NCBI RefSeq assembly: GCF_014202275.1
Contig: NZ_JACHGF010000010.1
Span: 1-64,000, forward strand
Direction: 5' to 3'
DNA from: Rhabdobacter roseus
GTDB taxonomy: Bacteria > Bacteroidota > Bacteroidia > Cytophagales > Spirosomataceae
DNA: 64,000 nt
A program made the position numbers and the translations under genes. The notes below the pieces were generated by a model that saw nothing but the letters and a program-made list of their open reading frames with translations, had not been told where the DNA came from and ran no database searches. This document shows positions 35,274 through 43,330 of the stretch, one piece after another. Within the stretch, counting starts at the first letter, position 1. Every line of letters begins with the position of its first letter.

Positions 35274-35576
35274 ATGAGTAATACCAGCCGTAGTCTGATA
35301 TCTTTCCTGCTAGGTTGCGCTTCGGGTGCCCTACTGGGAGTACTGTATGCTCCTGATAAAGGAGAAGTAACGCGTGACCGCCTGACGTACCGCCTCTCGA
35401 AGTACCGGGAGCAACTGGAAAAACTGATCGCGGATTTGATCGAAGGGAAGAATTTTCCCGATAGCCTCGCCAAAGCCGAAGGCGAGCGCGTAGTGAGCGA
35501 TGCCCGCGAAAAAGCCGAGCGCCTGCTGGAAGACGTGGACCGTCTGATGGCCCAGATAAAAAGCCAAAACCTCTGA
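35274..35576 (+). CDS. YtxH-domain small membrane-anchored protein
   Basis: 100 residues. An N-terminal Gly-rich membrane helix (SFLLGCASGALLGVLYAP) directly followed by DKGEVTRDRLTYRL is the YtxH signature; the rest is a charged helix. Function of the family is poorly known (envelope or stress association). Its stop codon overlaps the start of the next gene by one base (TGATG), so the two are translationally coupled. Confidence 0.82.
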   Translation: MSNTSRSLISFLLGCASGALLGVLYAPDKGEVTRDRLTYRLSKYREQLEKLIADLIEGKNFPDSLAKAEGERVVSDAREKAERLLEDVDRLMAQIKSQNL

Positions 35577-36028
35577 TGAAACACGCCCCACTGATGAAAA
35601 ATCTAGCCATTGCCGTGCTCCTGCTGGGACTGGGCGTAGCCAGCTGTACCCAAAAAGATAACCAGCAGCAGGCTCAGGAGCTGAACGACAAAATGCCCGT
35701 TTTTGCCGTGCTGGACAGCGTGGCCTACGACTTCGGGACGGTCCAGGAAGGGGCCACGGTAGAGCACAGCTTTGCCTTTCGGAACGACGGACAGTTTCCG
35801 CTTATCATCAATAACGTGACGGCCTCCTGCGGCTGTACCGTACCGGAATGGCCCCGCGAGCCCATTGCGCCCGGCGGCGAATCGACGATCCTGGTGCGGT
35901 TTAACAGCAAAGGCAAGCCTGGTCCGCAGGTTAAGACGGTGACGGTGTACGCCAACACCTTGCCCGCCACCTCGGAGCTGCGCATTCAGGGAATCGTAGA
36001 AGCGGCTCCTGACTCTACCCAAATTTAA
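35576..36028 (+). CDS. DUF1573 lipoprotein
   Basis: 150 residues. The N-terminus (MKNLAIAVLLLGLGVASCTQ) is a lipoprotein signal peptide; a second Met at 35594 could be the real start. The DUF1573 beta-sandwich is marked by YDFGTVQEGATVEHSFAFRN, NVTASCGCTVPEWP and RFNSKGKPG. Such proteins are envelope or periplasmic and of unknown function. The position between the YtxH protein and yajC is a usual Bacteroidota arrangement. Confidence 0.9.
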   Translation: MKHAPLMKNLAIAVLLLGLGVASCTQKDNQQQAQELNDKMPVFAVLDSVAYDFGTVQEGATVEHSFAFRNDGQFPLIINNVTASCGCTVPEWPREPIAPGGESTILVRFNSKGKPGPQVKTVTVYANTLPATSELRIQGIVEAAPDSTQI

Positions 36029-36102
36029 CCTTGGCAAGGTACCTGGCTCCAAAGTACCCGGAACCTACTACCTTCATTATTTCAATTTTTTACTATTAAG
36101 TT

Positions 36103-36405
36103 ATGCACTATTCTATTTTAGCCCAGGCTCAGCCCGGTGGCTCGCAAGCCATGATTTACCAGGTCGTCATGTGGGTAGGTATCATTGGGGTATTTTATTT
36201 CTTCATGATTCGTCCCCAACAAAAAAAGCAAAAGGACCAGAAGCAAATGCTGAATAACCTCAAAAAGGGAGATCAGGTTGTGACCATCGGGGGGATGCAC
36301 GGAAAAGTATTTGCCGTGGACGAAACGACCATCACCCTGGAGCTGGATAAAGGCGTGAAGCTTACGTTTGATAAATCGGCGGTTTCGCGCGCCGTGGTGG
36401 CCTAA
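36103..36405 (+). CDS. yajC: Preprotein translocase subunit YajC
   Basis: 100 residues, the standard size. One membrane helix ([20 protein letters not shown]) is followed by the family motif [19 protein letters not shown] and the small beta domain [11 protein letters not shown]. YajC associates with SecDF at the inner membrane and assists protein export. It lies 74 bp downstream of the DUF1573 gene and 11 bp upstream of the YbbR-like gene. Confidence 0.95.
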   Translation: MHYSILAQAQPGGSQAMIYQVVMWVGIIGVFYFFMIRPQQKKQKDQKQMLNNLKKGDQVVTIGGMHGKVFAVDETTITLELDKGVKLTFDKSAVSRAVVA

Positions 36406-36416
36406 ATTTTCGTTTT

Positions 36417-37124
36417 GTGAGTAGTCAACCTACCCGTAAGAGTAGACTAAAAACCTACGTGGTATGCCTGCTGGCTGCCGCGTTTTTTTGGTTGATGAAC
36501 GCCCTCAACAAGGACAACTACTCCATGAGGCTGGACTACCCGGTCCGCTTCGATTACAACGATTCCATCTACGTACCGGTGCAGCCCCTGCCCCAGACGG
36601 TTTCGGTGAATGTCTCCGGCGAAGGCTGGAAGCTACTGCGGAAGTCGTGGCTGAGCAGGAACGCCGCACCGGTGGAGTACCGGGTGAACAACCCGCTGCG
36701 CGCCACGGTGATCAATTCCATTTCGCTGACGGACCAAATCGCGGAGCATTTTCCCGATTTGCGGGTCAACTACGTCGTGGCCGATACCTTCGAGCTGGGT
36801 TTTGAGCGCAAGGTATCCCGCATCATTCCCCTGCGGGTAGATAGCCTGGGTATCGACATGCGCGACGGCTACGTGGTGTCGAGCTTCATCAACGTCTCTC
36901 CTTCGCTGATTTCCGTGGAAGGCCCCGCCTCGTTGGTAAATAGCTACCCAAGTACCCTTTACATCCGGATTCCTACCCGTCGAATCCAGAATAACTACGA
37001 CGAAAGCCTGCGTATACCCATCCAGCCGCATCCCTTGGTGCAGCTGAGCCACTCCGACGTGTACGTAAGCTTTGAGGTGGCTCAGGTACTTCGCCCCATT
37101 CCCGCCGAAGCGCCGCCGCTATGA
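36417..37124 (+). CDS. YbbR-like domain protein
   Basis: 235 residues from a GTG start. A membrane helix near the N-terminus (TYVVCLLAAAFFWLMNAL) is followed by YbbR-like beta domains (LPQTVSVNVSGEGWKLL; ISVEGPASLVNSY). In Firmicutes YbbR (CdaR) regulates a di-AMP cyclase, but the Bacteroidota homologue is not proven to do so. It overlaps coaE by 4 bp (ATGA), so the two are translationally coupled. Confidence 0.82.
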   Translation: MSSQPTRKSRLKTYVVCLLAAAFFWLMNALNKDNYSMRLDYPVRFDYNDSIYVPVQPLPQTVSVNVSGEGWKLLRKSWLSRNAAPVEYRVNNPLRATVINSISLTDQIAEHFPDLRVNYVVADTFELGFERKVSRIIPLRVDSLGIDMRDGYVVSSFINVSPSLISVEGPASLVNSYPSTLYIRIPTRRIQNNYDESLRIPIQPHPLVQLSHSDVYVSFEVAQVLRPIPAEAPPL

Positions 37125-37729
37125 AGTCAGCACGTCCTCTACAGGTAGGTATCACGGGAGGAATTGGTTCCGGAAAAAGCCTAGTGTGCAGGCTGTTTGC
37201 CTGCCTGGAAGTACCCGTCTACGAAGCCGACGAACGGGCTAAGTGGCTCACCGAACACGATCCCCCGCTGCGCGAAGCCATAAGTACCCTGCTGGGCGCC
37301 GAAGCCTACACCGCCGAGGGACGCTACCACCGCCCCTACGTAGCCGCGCGGGTTTTTGGCAACGCCGAACTACTAAAAAGCTTGAACGCCCTGATTCATC
37401 CCAGGGTACATGCCGACTACGCCGCCTGGGTGGCGCGCCAGGCCGAAGTACCCTACGTAGTGAAGGAAGCGGCTCTGATGAACAAGGCCGGCCACCACAA
37501 TACCCTCGACTTCGTGGTGGTGGTGCAGGCTCCCGCCGAGCTGCGTCTGCAGCGCATCCGGCAGCGGGACCCTCACCGCGACGACGCCCAGATCCGGGCC
37601 ATCATGGCGCAGCAACTACCCGACGCCGAACGGCTGGCCCTGGCCGATTTCGTCCTGACCAACGACGATTCCCTTCCCCTTATCCCGCAGGTACTTCGCT
37701 TGCATGAGTACTTTTTGAAAACCGTCTGA
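37121..37729 (+). CDS. coaE: Dephospho-CoA kinase
   Basis: 202 residues, standard size. Walker A GGIGSGKS lies near the N-terminus (VGITGGIGSGKSLVCRLF), followed by the CoA-binding YEADERAKWL and the LIHPRVHADY segment; the lid has RIRQRDPHRDDAQIRAIM. It phosphorylates dephospho-CoA in the last step of CoA synthesis. It overlaps the YbbR-like gene by 4 bp and ends the nusB series. Confidence 0.96.
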   Translation: MKSARPLQVGITGGIGSGKSLVCRLFACLEVPVYEADERAKWLTEHDPPLREAISTLLGAEAYTAEGRYHRPYVAARVFGNAELLKSLNALIHPRVHADYAAWVARQAEVPYVVKEAALMNKAGHHNTLDFVVVVQAPAELRLQRIRQRDPHRDDAQIRAIMAQQLPDAERLALADFVLTNDDSLPLIPQVLRLHEYFLKTV

Positions 37730-37800
37730 CGAATGTAAGGTACCTTGAAAGGGGTACTTTCAAGGCTAGCGATACGGCTATTTTGCAACTGCTGGCTTTT

Positions 37801-37881
37801 CGTGCGACTCCCAGCGGAACCGAAGAGATACCGCGTGGAGGCCGCACTTTTTCTATAAACGGGCGACCGCCCCGCGGTCGG
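37801..37881 (-). repeat. Dispersed intergenic repeat copy C
   Basis: Read on the minus strand: GACCGCGGGGCGGTC, then GCCCGTTTATAGAAAAA, about 45 bp, then CCGCTGGGAGTCGCACG. Same order as the copies near 6700 and 8200. Located between the convergent genes coaE and dnaX. Confidence 0.5.
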
Positions 37882-37955
37882 TACCTAGGGGATCGCAAGC
37901 AAAAGTACCCCATGCCCTCTGCCCCATGCCCAAACCACGCCTGGTGGTAGATAAG

Positions 37956-39725
37956 CTAAAAATCCACGTCCAGCCCCAAAGCTTGCTGCAATTCGCGCAG
38001 GTGAGGATTTTTTTCGGCCATGTAGTTAAATTTTTCCGAGGGCGTGTAGGGCATACGCTTCACTTCCTGCGGGGCCACCCGCTCTTCGAGGCGCAGGCCC
38101 GGCTCGTTGAACCGCTTCCGCAGAAAGCCTAGCAAAGTACCTTTTAATGCCTGCAGGGTTTCTTTTTGCAGGTCGTTGTCGAGCGCCAGGCGGATCAAAG
38201 TACCTTCCAGCTCAATCTCACGGTTGAGGGTCACCTCTTCGGTGGTGGAGTCGCGGAGGCGCTTGCATTCGGCGGCAAATTCCTGCCAGGCTTCCGTCAG
38301 GTTGTGCAGGGTAAGCGGTAGCGCCGGTCGGTCGGGTAGGGTAGGTACAATAGCCGAGGCTTCCTCGGTGGGGGCGGTAGGTACCTGGGCGGCCACGGGA
38401 GCGGTGAGGTGCACGGTGCTGCGCAGGCGGCTTTGCGCCGTACCGGCTACCACCGGCGGGGGCGGAGTGGGCGCGGCGGTAGCCACCGGAGAGGGGGTAG
38501 GCGCTGGTACCCCGTTGGGTTTTTCGTAGGCCGGGGCGGCGGGCTCGGTACTGGCCGTTAGGGGCGGGCTGGTATCAACTTTTTTTTTTGCCGTTTCGTC
38601 AACGGCCGCTAGTTCTCCCAGGTTGAGTATGTGGGGTAGGTTGGCGAGCTTCATCAGGCACAGCTCCACGTGCAGGCGCTGATTTTTGGCCGCCTTGTAG
38701 TGGATGTCGCACTGGCTGCCCACGCTCAGGGCCGAGAGCAGGAAGCTCATCTCCGCCCGGGCCGACTGCGCCAGGTACTTTTGCCGGGCCGACTCCGATA
38801 CCTGTAGCAGCGTCACCGTAGCCGGGTCTTTACACACCAGCAGGTTGCGGAAGTGCTCCAGCAGGCCCACCACGAATAGGTGCCCGTCGAATCCCTTGCG
38901 CAGGATCTCGTCAAACAGGATCAGCGACTGCGCCACGCTGCCGTTGAGCAGGGCGTCGGTTATTTTAAAGTAGTAGTCGTAGTCGAGGATGTGCAGGTTT
39001 TCGAGCACGGCCTGGTAGCTCAGGAAATTATCCTGCGAGAAGGTTACGTTCAGGTCAAACATGGAGAGCGCGTCGCGCAGTCCGCCGTCGGCTTTCTGAC
39101 CAATGAGCTCCAGCGCTTCGCGCTCGGCTTTAATATTTTCCTTGTCGGCAATACGCGCCAGGTGGTCGGCGATGTCGACGGATTGAATGCGGTTAAAATC
39201 AAAAATCTGGCAACGCGACAGGATCGTGGGCAGAATTTTGTGCTTCTCGGTGGTAGCCAGGATAAAAATGGCGTAGCTGGGCGGCTCTTCGAGCGTTTTC
39301 AGGAAGGCATTGAAAGCCGCCTGCGACAGCATGTGTACCTCGTCGATGATGTAGATTTTGTACTTACCCGTTTGGGGTGGGTACCTTACCTGGTCGATGA
39401 GGTTACGGATGTCCTCCACGGAGTTGTTGGAGGCGGCGTCGAGCTCGTGGATGTTGAAGGAAGCGTTGTTCTGAAAACTCACGCACGACTCGCACTGGCC
39501 GCAGGGCTCCACGTCGTCGCTGAGGTTTTGGCAGTTGATCGTTTTGGCCAGAATACGCGCGCAGGTCGTTTTACCAACCCCCCGCGGACCGCAAAACAGA
39601 AACGCCTGTGCGAGGTGATTGGTCCGAATGGCGTTTTTGAGGGTAGTAGTAATGTGCGACTGCCCCACCACCGAGTCGAAGGTGATAGGACGGTACTTCC
39701 GGGCCGATACAACAAAATGATCCAT
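37956..39725 (-). CDS. dnaX: DNA polymerase III subunit gamma/tau
   Basis: 589 residues. The AAA+ clamp-loader module is complete: Walker A GPRGVGKTT (46-54), zinc Cys at 65, 75, 78 and 81 (CGQCESC), Walker B IIDEVHML and the SRC motif in ILSRCQIF. A Pro/Ala-rich linker (about 390-460) separates it from a C-terminal tau-like domain that ends ELQQALGLDVDF. It loads the sliding clamp and organises the replisome. No frameshift site for a short gamma form was identified by eye. Monocistronic; convergent with coaE. Confidence 0.96.
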   Translation of the reverse strand: MDHFVVSARKYRPITFDSVVGQSHITTTLKNAIRTNHLAQAFLFCGPRGVGKTTCARILAKTINCQNLSDDVEPCGQCESCVSFQNNASFNIHELDAASNNSVEDIRNLIDQVRYPPQTGKYKIYIIDEVHMLSQAAFNAFLKTLEEPPSYAIFILATTEKHKILPTILSRCQIFDFNRIQSVDIADHLARIADKENIKAEREALELIGQKADGGLRDALSMFDLNVTFSQDNFLSYQAVLENLHILDYDYYFKITDALLNGSVAQSLILFDEILRKGFDGHLFVVGLLEHFRNLLVCKDPATVTLLQVSESARQKYLAQSARAEMSFLLSALSVGSQCDIHYKAAKNQRLHVELCLMKLANLPHILNLGELAAVDETAKKKVDTSPPLTASTEPAAPAYEKPNGVPAPTPSPVATAAPTPPPPVVAGTAQSRLRSTVHLTAPVAAQVPTAPTEEASAIVPTLPDRPALPLTLHNLTEAWQEFAAECKRLRDSTTEEVTLNREIELEGTLIRLALDNDLQKETLQALKGTLLGFLRKRFNEPGLRLEERVAPQEVKRMPYTPSEKFNYMAEKNPHLRELQQALGLDVDF

Positions 39726-39761
39726 GCGTGCAAGTTAGCGCCGCGCGGCGGGATTTCAAAG

Positions 39762-40598
39762 CTACTTTTTTTCCACCAGCGGGTAAACCCGCACGTAGTC
39801 GATCTCCATTTTTTGGGGGAAAACGCTGTCGTCCACGCCCTTCTGTCCGCCCCAGTTGCCGCCCACGGCGATGTTGAGCAGCAGATGAAAAGGTTTGTCA
39901 AAGGGCCACTCCGCCCAGCCGTAACCCGCGGCTTTGGGAAAGGTAAAGTACGGCTGGCCGTCCAGCAGGATCCGTACTTCCTGGGGCGTCCACTCGCAGC
40001 CGTACACGTGGAAGTCGGCCGAGGCGAGGGGTACCATCACACTATTCCCTTTGTTGGTTTTGATGGAATGGTTGAACGCCTTGGTGTGTACATTGCCGTG
40101 TACCCGATCCTGATCAAACCCCACGTGCTCCATGATGTCGATCTCGCCGTTGTCGGGCCAGAAACGCTCCCCGTAGGTACTTTGGCTGGCCAGCGTCCAG
40201 ATGGCCGGCCAGGTACCCCGGCCGGTGGGTAGTTTGGCTTTAATCTCCAATTTGCCGTACGTAAAGTCGCCCTTGCCTTTGCTTACGAGCCGCGCCGAGC
40301 TGTACGCACGGTTACCTGAGGGCTCCTTGCGGGCTTCGATGACGAGCATTCCGTTCTCAACGCGGGCATTTTCCAACTTATCGGTGTAGTTTTGTAACTC
40401 GTTATTGCCCCAGCCACCGCCACCCACATCATACCCCCACTTTTGCGGATCGGGCTTGCCCGTGTAGTCGAACTCATCCTGCCAGCTGGGTTTATCGCCA
40501 AAAGCGTATTCGGTGGCCCGAGGTACCTGGTCTTTTTCCCGGCAGGCCACGAAGACGATCAGCGCGGCCAGGGTACTTAGTAGTACGAATTGTTTCAT
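39762..40598 (-). CDS. GH16-family glycoside hydrolase, lipoprotein
   Basis: 278 residues from ATG 40598, chosen because it starts a lipoprotein signal peptide (MKQFVLLSTLAALIVFVACREK). The GH16 active site is EIDIME, with the WPAIWTL and GGNWGG segments and the C-terminal YVRVYP strand typical of laminarinase-like enzymes. It cleaves beta-1,3 or mixed beta-glucans or related polysaccharides outside the inner membrane. Divergent from the GSCFA gene, with only 47 bp between the chosen starts, so the two promoters must overlap. Confidence 0.93.
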   Translation of the reverse strand: MKQFVLLSTLAALIVFVACREKDQVPRATEYAFGDKPSWQDEFDYTGKPDPQKWGYDVGGGGWGNNELQNYTDKLENARVENGMLVIEARKEPSGNRAYSSARLVSKGKGDFTYGKLEIKAKLPTGRGTWPAIWTLASQSTYGERFWPDNGEIDIMEHVGFDQDRVHGNVHTKAFNHSIKTNKGNSVMVPLASADFHVYGCEWTPQEVRILLDGQPYFTFPKAAGYGWAEWPFDKPFHLLLNIAVGGNWGGQKGVDDSVFPQKMEIDYVRVYPLVEKK

Positions 40599-40645
40599 TT
40601 CGGTTTGGTAGTTTGTAGCTAGAAGCACAATTTATGTTAAATATA

Positions 40646-41641
40646 ATGAAGTCATTTCAATTCCGTACCGAGGTAGCCCCAAAACCCTCGGACTGGAAAA
40701 TCAACCATCACACCGAAATCCTGACGCTGGGCTCGTGCTTTGCGGAGGTGTTGGGCAGCCAGCTGGAGGCGTATAAATTCAGGGTACTTTCCAATCCCTT
40801 CGGGACGGTTTTTAATCCCTACTCAATGGCCAACCTACTCACGATGGTGGTCGAAAACCGCGCCCCGAATCCGCACTTGTACCTAGCTACCCCCGACGGC
40901 ATTTGCCTGCATCACGACTTCCACTCCTCACTCTGGGCACCCAGCCGGGAGGCGTTGCAGCAGCTATTGACCCAACGGCTGGAGGCGGTGCGGGCGCAGT
41001 TGGCGCGGGCGCAGGTACTGGTACTTACCTTTGGTACGGCCCACGCCTACCGCCACAAAGGTACCTTGGCGGTGGTGTCCAATTGCCACAAAGTACCCCA
41101 GCCGCAGTTTATCAAAGAGCTGCTGAGCGTGGAGCAGATCGTCCGGATGTGGGAGAAGCTCATCCGCGCCCTGCGCCTCGACCTGAAAATCGTGCTGACG
41201 GTGAGTCCCGTCCGGCACACGCGCGATACGATTCCGCTCAACCAGGTGAGCAAGTCGATCTTGCGGGTAGCCTGCCACGCCTTGTCGCAGACGTTTCCCA
41301 ACGTCACGTACTTTCCGAGCTACGAAATCATGGTGGATGAGCTGCGCGACTACCGCTACTACGAGCCGGACATGATTCACCCCACGCCCCTGGCCGAAGC
41401 CTACATCTTTCGTACCTTTGCCCAAACCTACCTGGACGAGGCCAGCCAGCGCTGGCTGGAAGAGTGGGACGCGATCCAAAAGATGCGGCAGCACCGGCCC
41501 CAGCATGGCTTCACGGAAAGCTACCGGAGCCTGCTGCTTCAGCTTCGGCAGCGCCTGCACCAACTTCCGGCTACGGTGGAGGTGCAAGCCGAGCTCGGGG
41601 AAGTAAATCAGCAACTGGCGAACTTTCCGGTCCGGTCGTAA
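40646..41641 (+). CDS. GSCFA-domain protein
   Basis: 331 residues from ATG 40646; an upstream Met at 40634 is possible. LTLGSCFAEVLGSQL carries the motif that names the family, and VLSNPFGTVFNPYSM, VLTFGTAHAY and MIHPTPLAEAYIF follow. The fold is thought to be SGNH-hydrolase-like (GSCFA motif, later DxxH-like element), so an esterase role is possible, but the biochemical activity is not established. No signal peptide, so cytoplasmic. Confidence 0.88.
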   Translation: MKSFQFRTEVAPKPSDWKINHHTEILTLGSCFAEVLGSQLEAYKFRVLSNPFGTVFNPYSMANLLTMVVENRAPNPHLYLATPDGICLHHDFHSSLWAPSREALQQLLTQRLEAVRAQLARAQVLVLTFGTAHAYRHKGTLAVVSNCHKVPQPQFIKELLSVEQIVRMWEKLIRALRLDLKIVLTVSPVRHTRDTIPLNQVSKSILRVACHALSQTFPNVTYFPSYEIMVDELRDYRYYEPDMIHPTPLAEAYIFRTFAQTYLDEASQRWLEEWDAIQKMRQHRPQHGFTESYRSLLLQLRQRLHQLPATVEVQAELGEVNQQLANFPVRS

Positions 41642-41777
41642 ACTGATTCGTGCGCAAGGGTGTTAGTATTTCAATAACCAGTTCCTTATTTGAAGAAAGT
41701 ACCTCTCAAGGTACCCTAACCAATAATGATCAGGCTTTAACGACCCCCCATCTATTTTTTTGATTCACAACCAACTC

Positions 41778-42884
41778 ATGGGAGAATTTACACTGAATAA
41801 AGAAAAAGTACTTAAAGCCCTCAGCACCGTTCAGGAGCCGGATCTGAAGAAAGACCTGGTGACGCTGGGGATGATTCAGGATATTGAAATTGGGGTAGGG
41901 CAGCTAAGTTTTACGGTGGTATTGACCACCCCGGCTTGTCCGCTCAAGGAGCTGATTCGGAGGAGCTGCGAAGAAGCGATTCATACGCTCATAAGCCCCG
42001 AAGTAGAAGTAAAAGTAAACCTTACGGCCAACGTGACGTCCATCCGGCAGGGGGCGTCGCTGATTCCGGGCGTCAAGAATGTCATCGCCATTTCGTCGGG
42101 CAAAGGCGGCGTGGGAAAATCGACCGTAACGGCCAACCTGGCCATGGCGCTGCACCGCTCGGGCGCGAGCGTGGGCATCATCGACGCCGACATTTCGGGT
42201 CCGTCGATGCCTGTCATGTTTGGGGCCGAAAACATGCAGCCTACCATTACCGTCCGCGACGGCAAAAACTTCATCAACCCCATCCGGCAGTACGGCATCA
42301 AGATGATCTCCATCGGTTTCCTGACCCCGCCCGACAGCGCCGTGGTGTGGCGCGGGCCGATGGCGAGCCAGGCGCTACGGCAGTTTTTTGGCGACACCGA
42401 CTGGGGCGAGCTCGACTACCTGCTCATTGACCTACCGCCCGGTACCTCTGATATTCACCTCACGCTGGTGCAAACCGTACCCGTGACGGGTGCCGTGATT
42501 GTCACGACTCCGCAAAAGGTAGCCCTGGCCGACGCCCAAAAGGGGCTGGCGATGTTTCGGCAGCCGCAAATCAACGTACCCGTGCTGGGTGTGGTGGAAA
42601 ACATGGCCTACTTTACTCCCGCCGAACTACCCGACCACAAGTACTTTATCTTTGGGCAAGGCGGCGGGCAGTACCTGGCCGACCGCTACGAAGTACCCAT
42701 GCTGGGGCAAATTCCGCTGGTGCAGGGAATCCGCGAGGCGGGCGACGAAGGCCGCCCCGCCGTGATGAACCAGGACCCGCTCGTAACCCAGGCCTTCCAG
42801 AGTGTGGCCCAGGCGCTGGCCCAGCAAGTAGCCATTCGGAACGCTTCGGCCGATAAAACCAAGGTGGTGGAGCTGCGCGTCTGA
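41778..42884 (+). CDS. mrp: Mrp/ApbC-type Fe-S carrier P-loop ATPase
   Basis: 368 residues from ATG 41778; the frame extends to a TTG at 41760. An N-terminal MIP18/DUF59 domain (1-85) is followed by the ATPase with the deviant Walker A GKGGVGKST (108-116), DADISGPSMP and DLPPGTSDIHLT. Mrp proteins carry and transfer Fe-S clusters to apoproteins. The next gene, 70 bp away, is a NifU-type Fe-S protein, which supports a shared role in cluster assembly. Confidence 0.94.
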   Translation: MGEFTLNKEKVLKALSTVQEPDLKKDLVTLGMIQDIEIGVGQLSFTVVLTTPACPLKELIRRSCEEAIHTLISPEVEVKVNLTANVTSIRQGASLIPGVKNVIAISSGKGGVGKSTVTANLAMALHRSGASVGIIDADISGPSMPVMFGAENMQPTITVRDGKNFINPIRQYGIKMISIGFLTPPDSAVVWRGPMASQALRQFFGDTDWGELDYLLIDLPPGTSDIHLTLVQTVPVTGAVIVTTPQKVALADAQKGLAMFRQPQINVPVLGVVENMAYFTPAELPDHKYFIFGQGGGQYLADRYEVPMLGQIPLVQGIREAGDEGRPAVMNQDPLVTQAFQSVAQALAQQVAIRNASADKTKVVELRV

Positions 42885-42954
42885 GGCGGATAAAGGAGCA
42901 ATCATTTGATATTTTGAACGAAATTTTGCATTTTAGCGCATATTATTACGAACA

Positions 42955-43218
42955 ATGGACGCAAACCAAAGAGAAAAGACCGAGGTACTCATCGAGCAAG
43001 CCCTTGAATCGGTGAGGCCCTACTTAAAAGCGGACGGCGGAGATGTGAAGTTGGTAGAGCTGACCGACGAGCTGGTGGTACGGCTGGAGCTGATGGGCTC
43101 CTGCCAAAGCTGTCCCATGAACGTCATGACCTTCCGGGCGGGCCTCGAGGACGCCATTCGAAAAGCGGTACCCCACGTGCAGCGCGTCGAGGCCGTGAAT
43201 GTTGCAGCATTGGCCTAA
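42955..43218 (+). CDS. NifU C-terminal-domain Fe-S scaffold protein
   Basis: 87 residues, a stand-alone NifU C-terminal domain. LKADGGDVKLVEL and the cluster-binding GSCQSCPMN (Cys50, Cys53) are diagnostic. It carries Fe-S clusters to clients together with Mrp. Followed by a strong terminator. Confidence 0.93.
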   Translation: MDANQREKTEVLIEQALESVRPYLKADGGDVKLVELTDELVVRLELMGSCQSCPMNVMTFRAGLEDAIRKAVPHVQRVEAVNVAALA

Positions 43219-43242
43219 GAGAAATTTGTACAATACCAGTAC

Positions 43243-43287
43243 GCACCTGGCAACTACCTTTGGATGGTAGTTGTCAGGTGCTTTTTT
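43243..43287 (+). terminator. Rho-independent terminator after the NifU-type gene
   Basis: 16-bp arms (GCACCTGGCAACTACC at 43243-43258, GGTAGTTGTCAGGTGC at 43266-43281) with one G-U pair, 7-nt loop, then a T6 tract. Textbook intrinsic terminator. Confidence 0.9.
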
Positions 43288-43330
43288 CATTTTCTAGCCT
43301 TATCTTGCATTCCTTCCTAACTACTGATGT

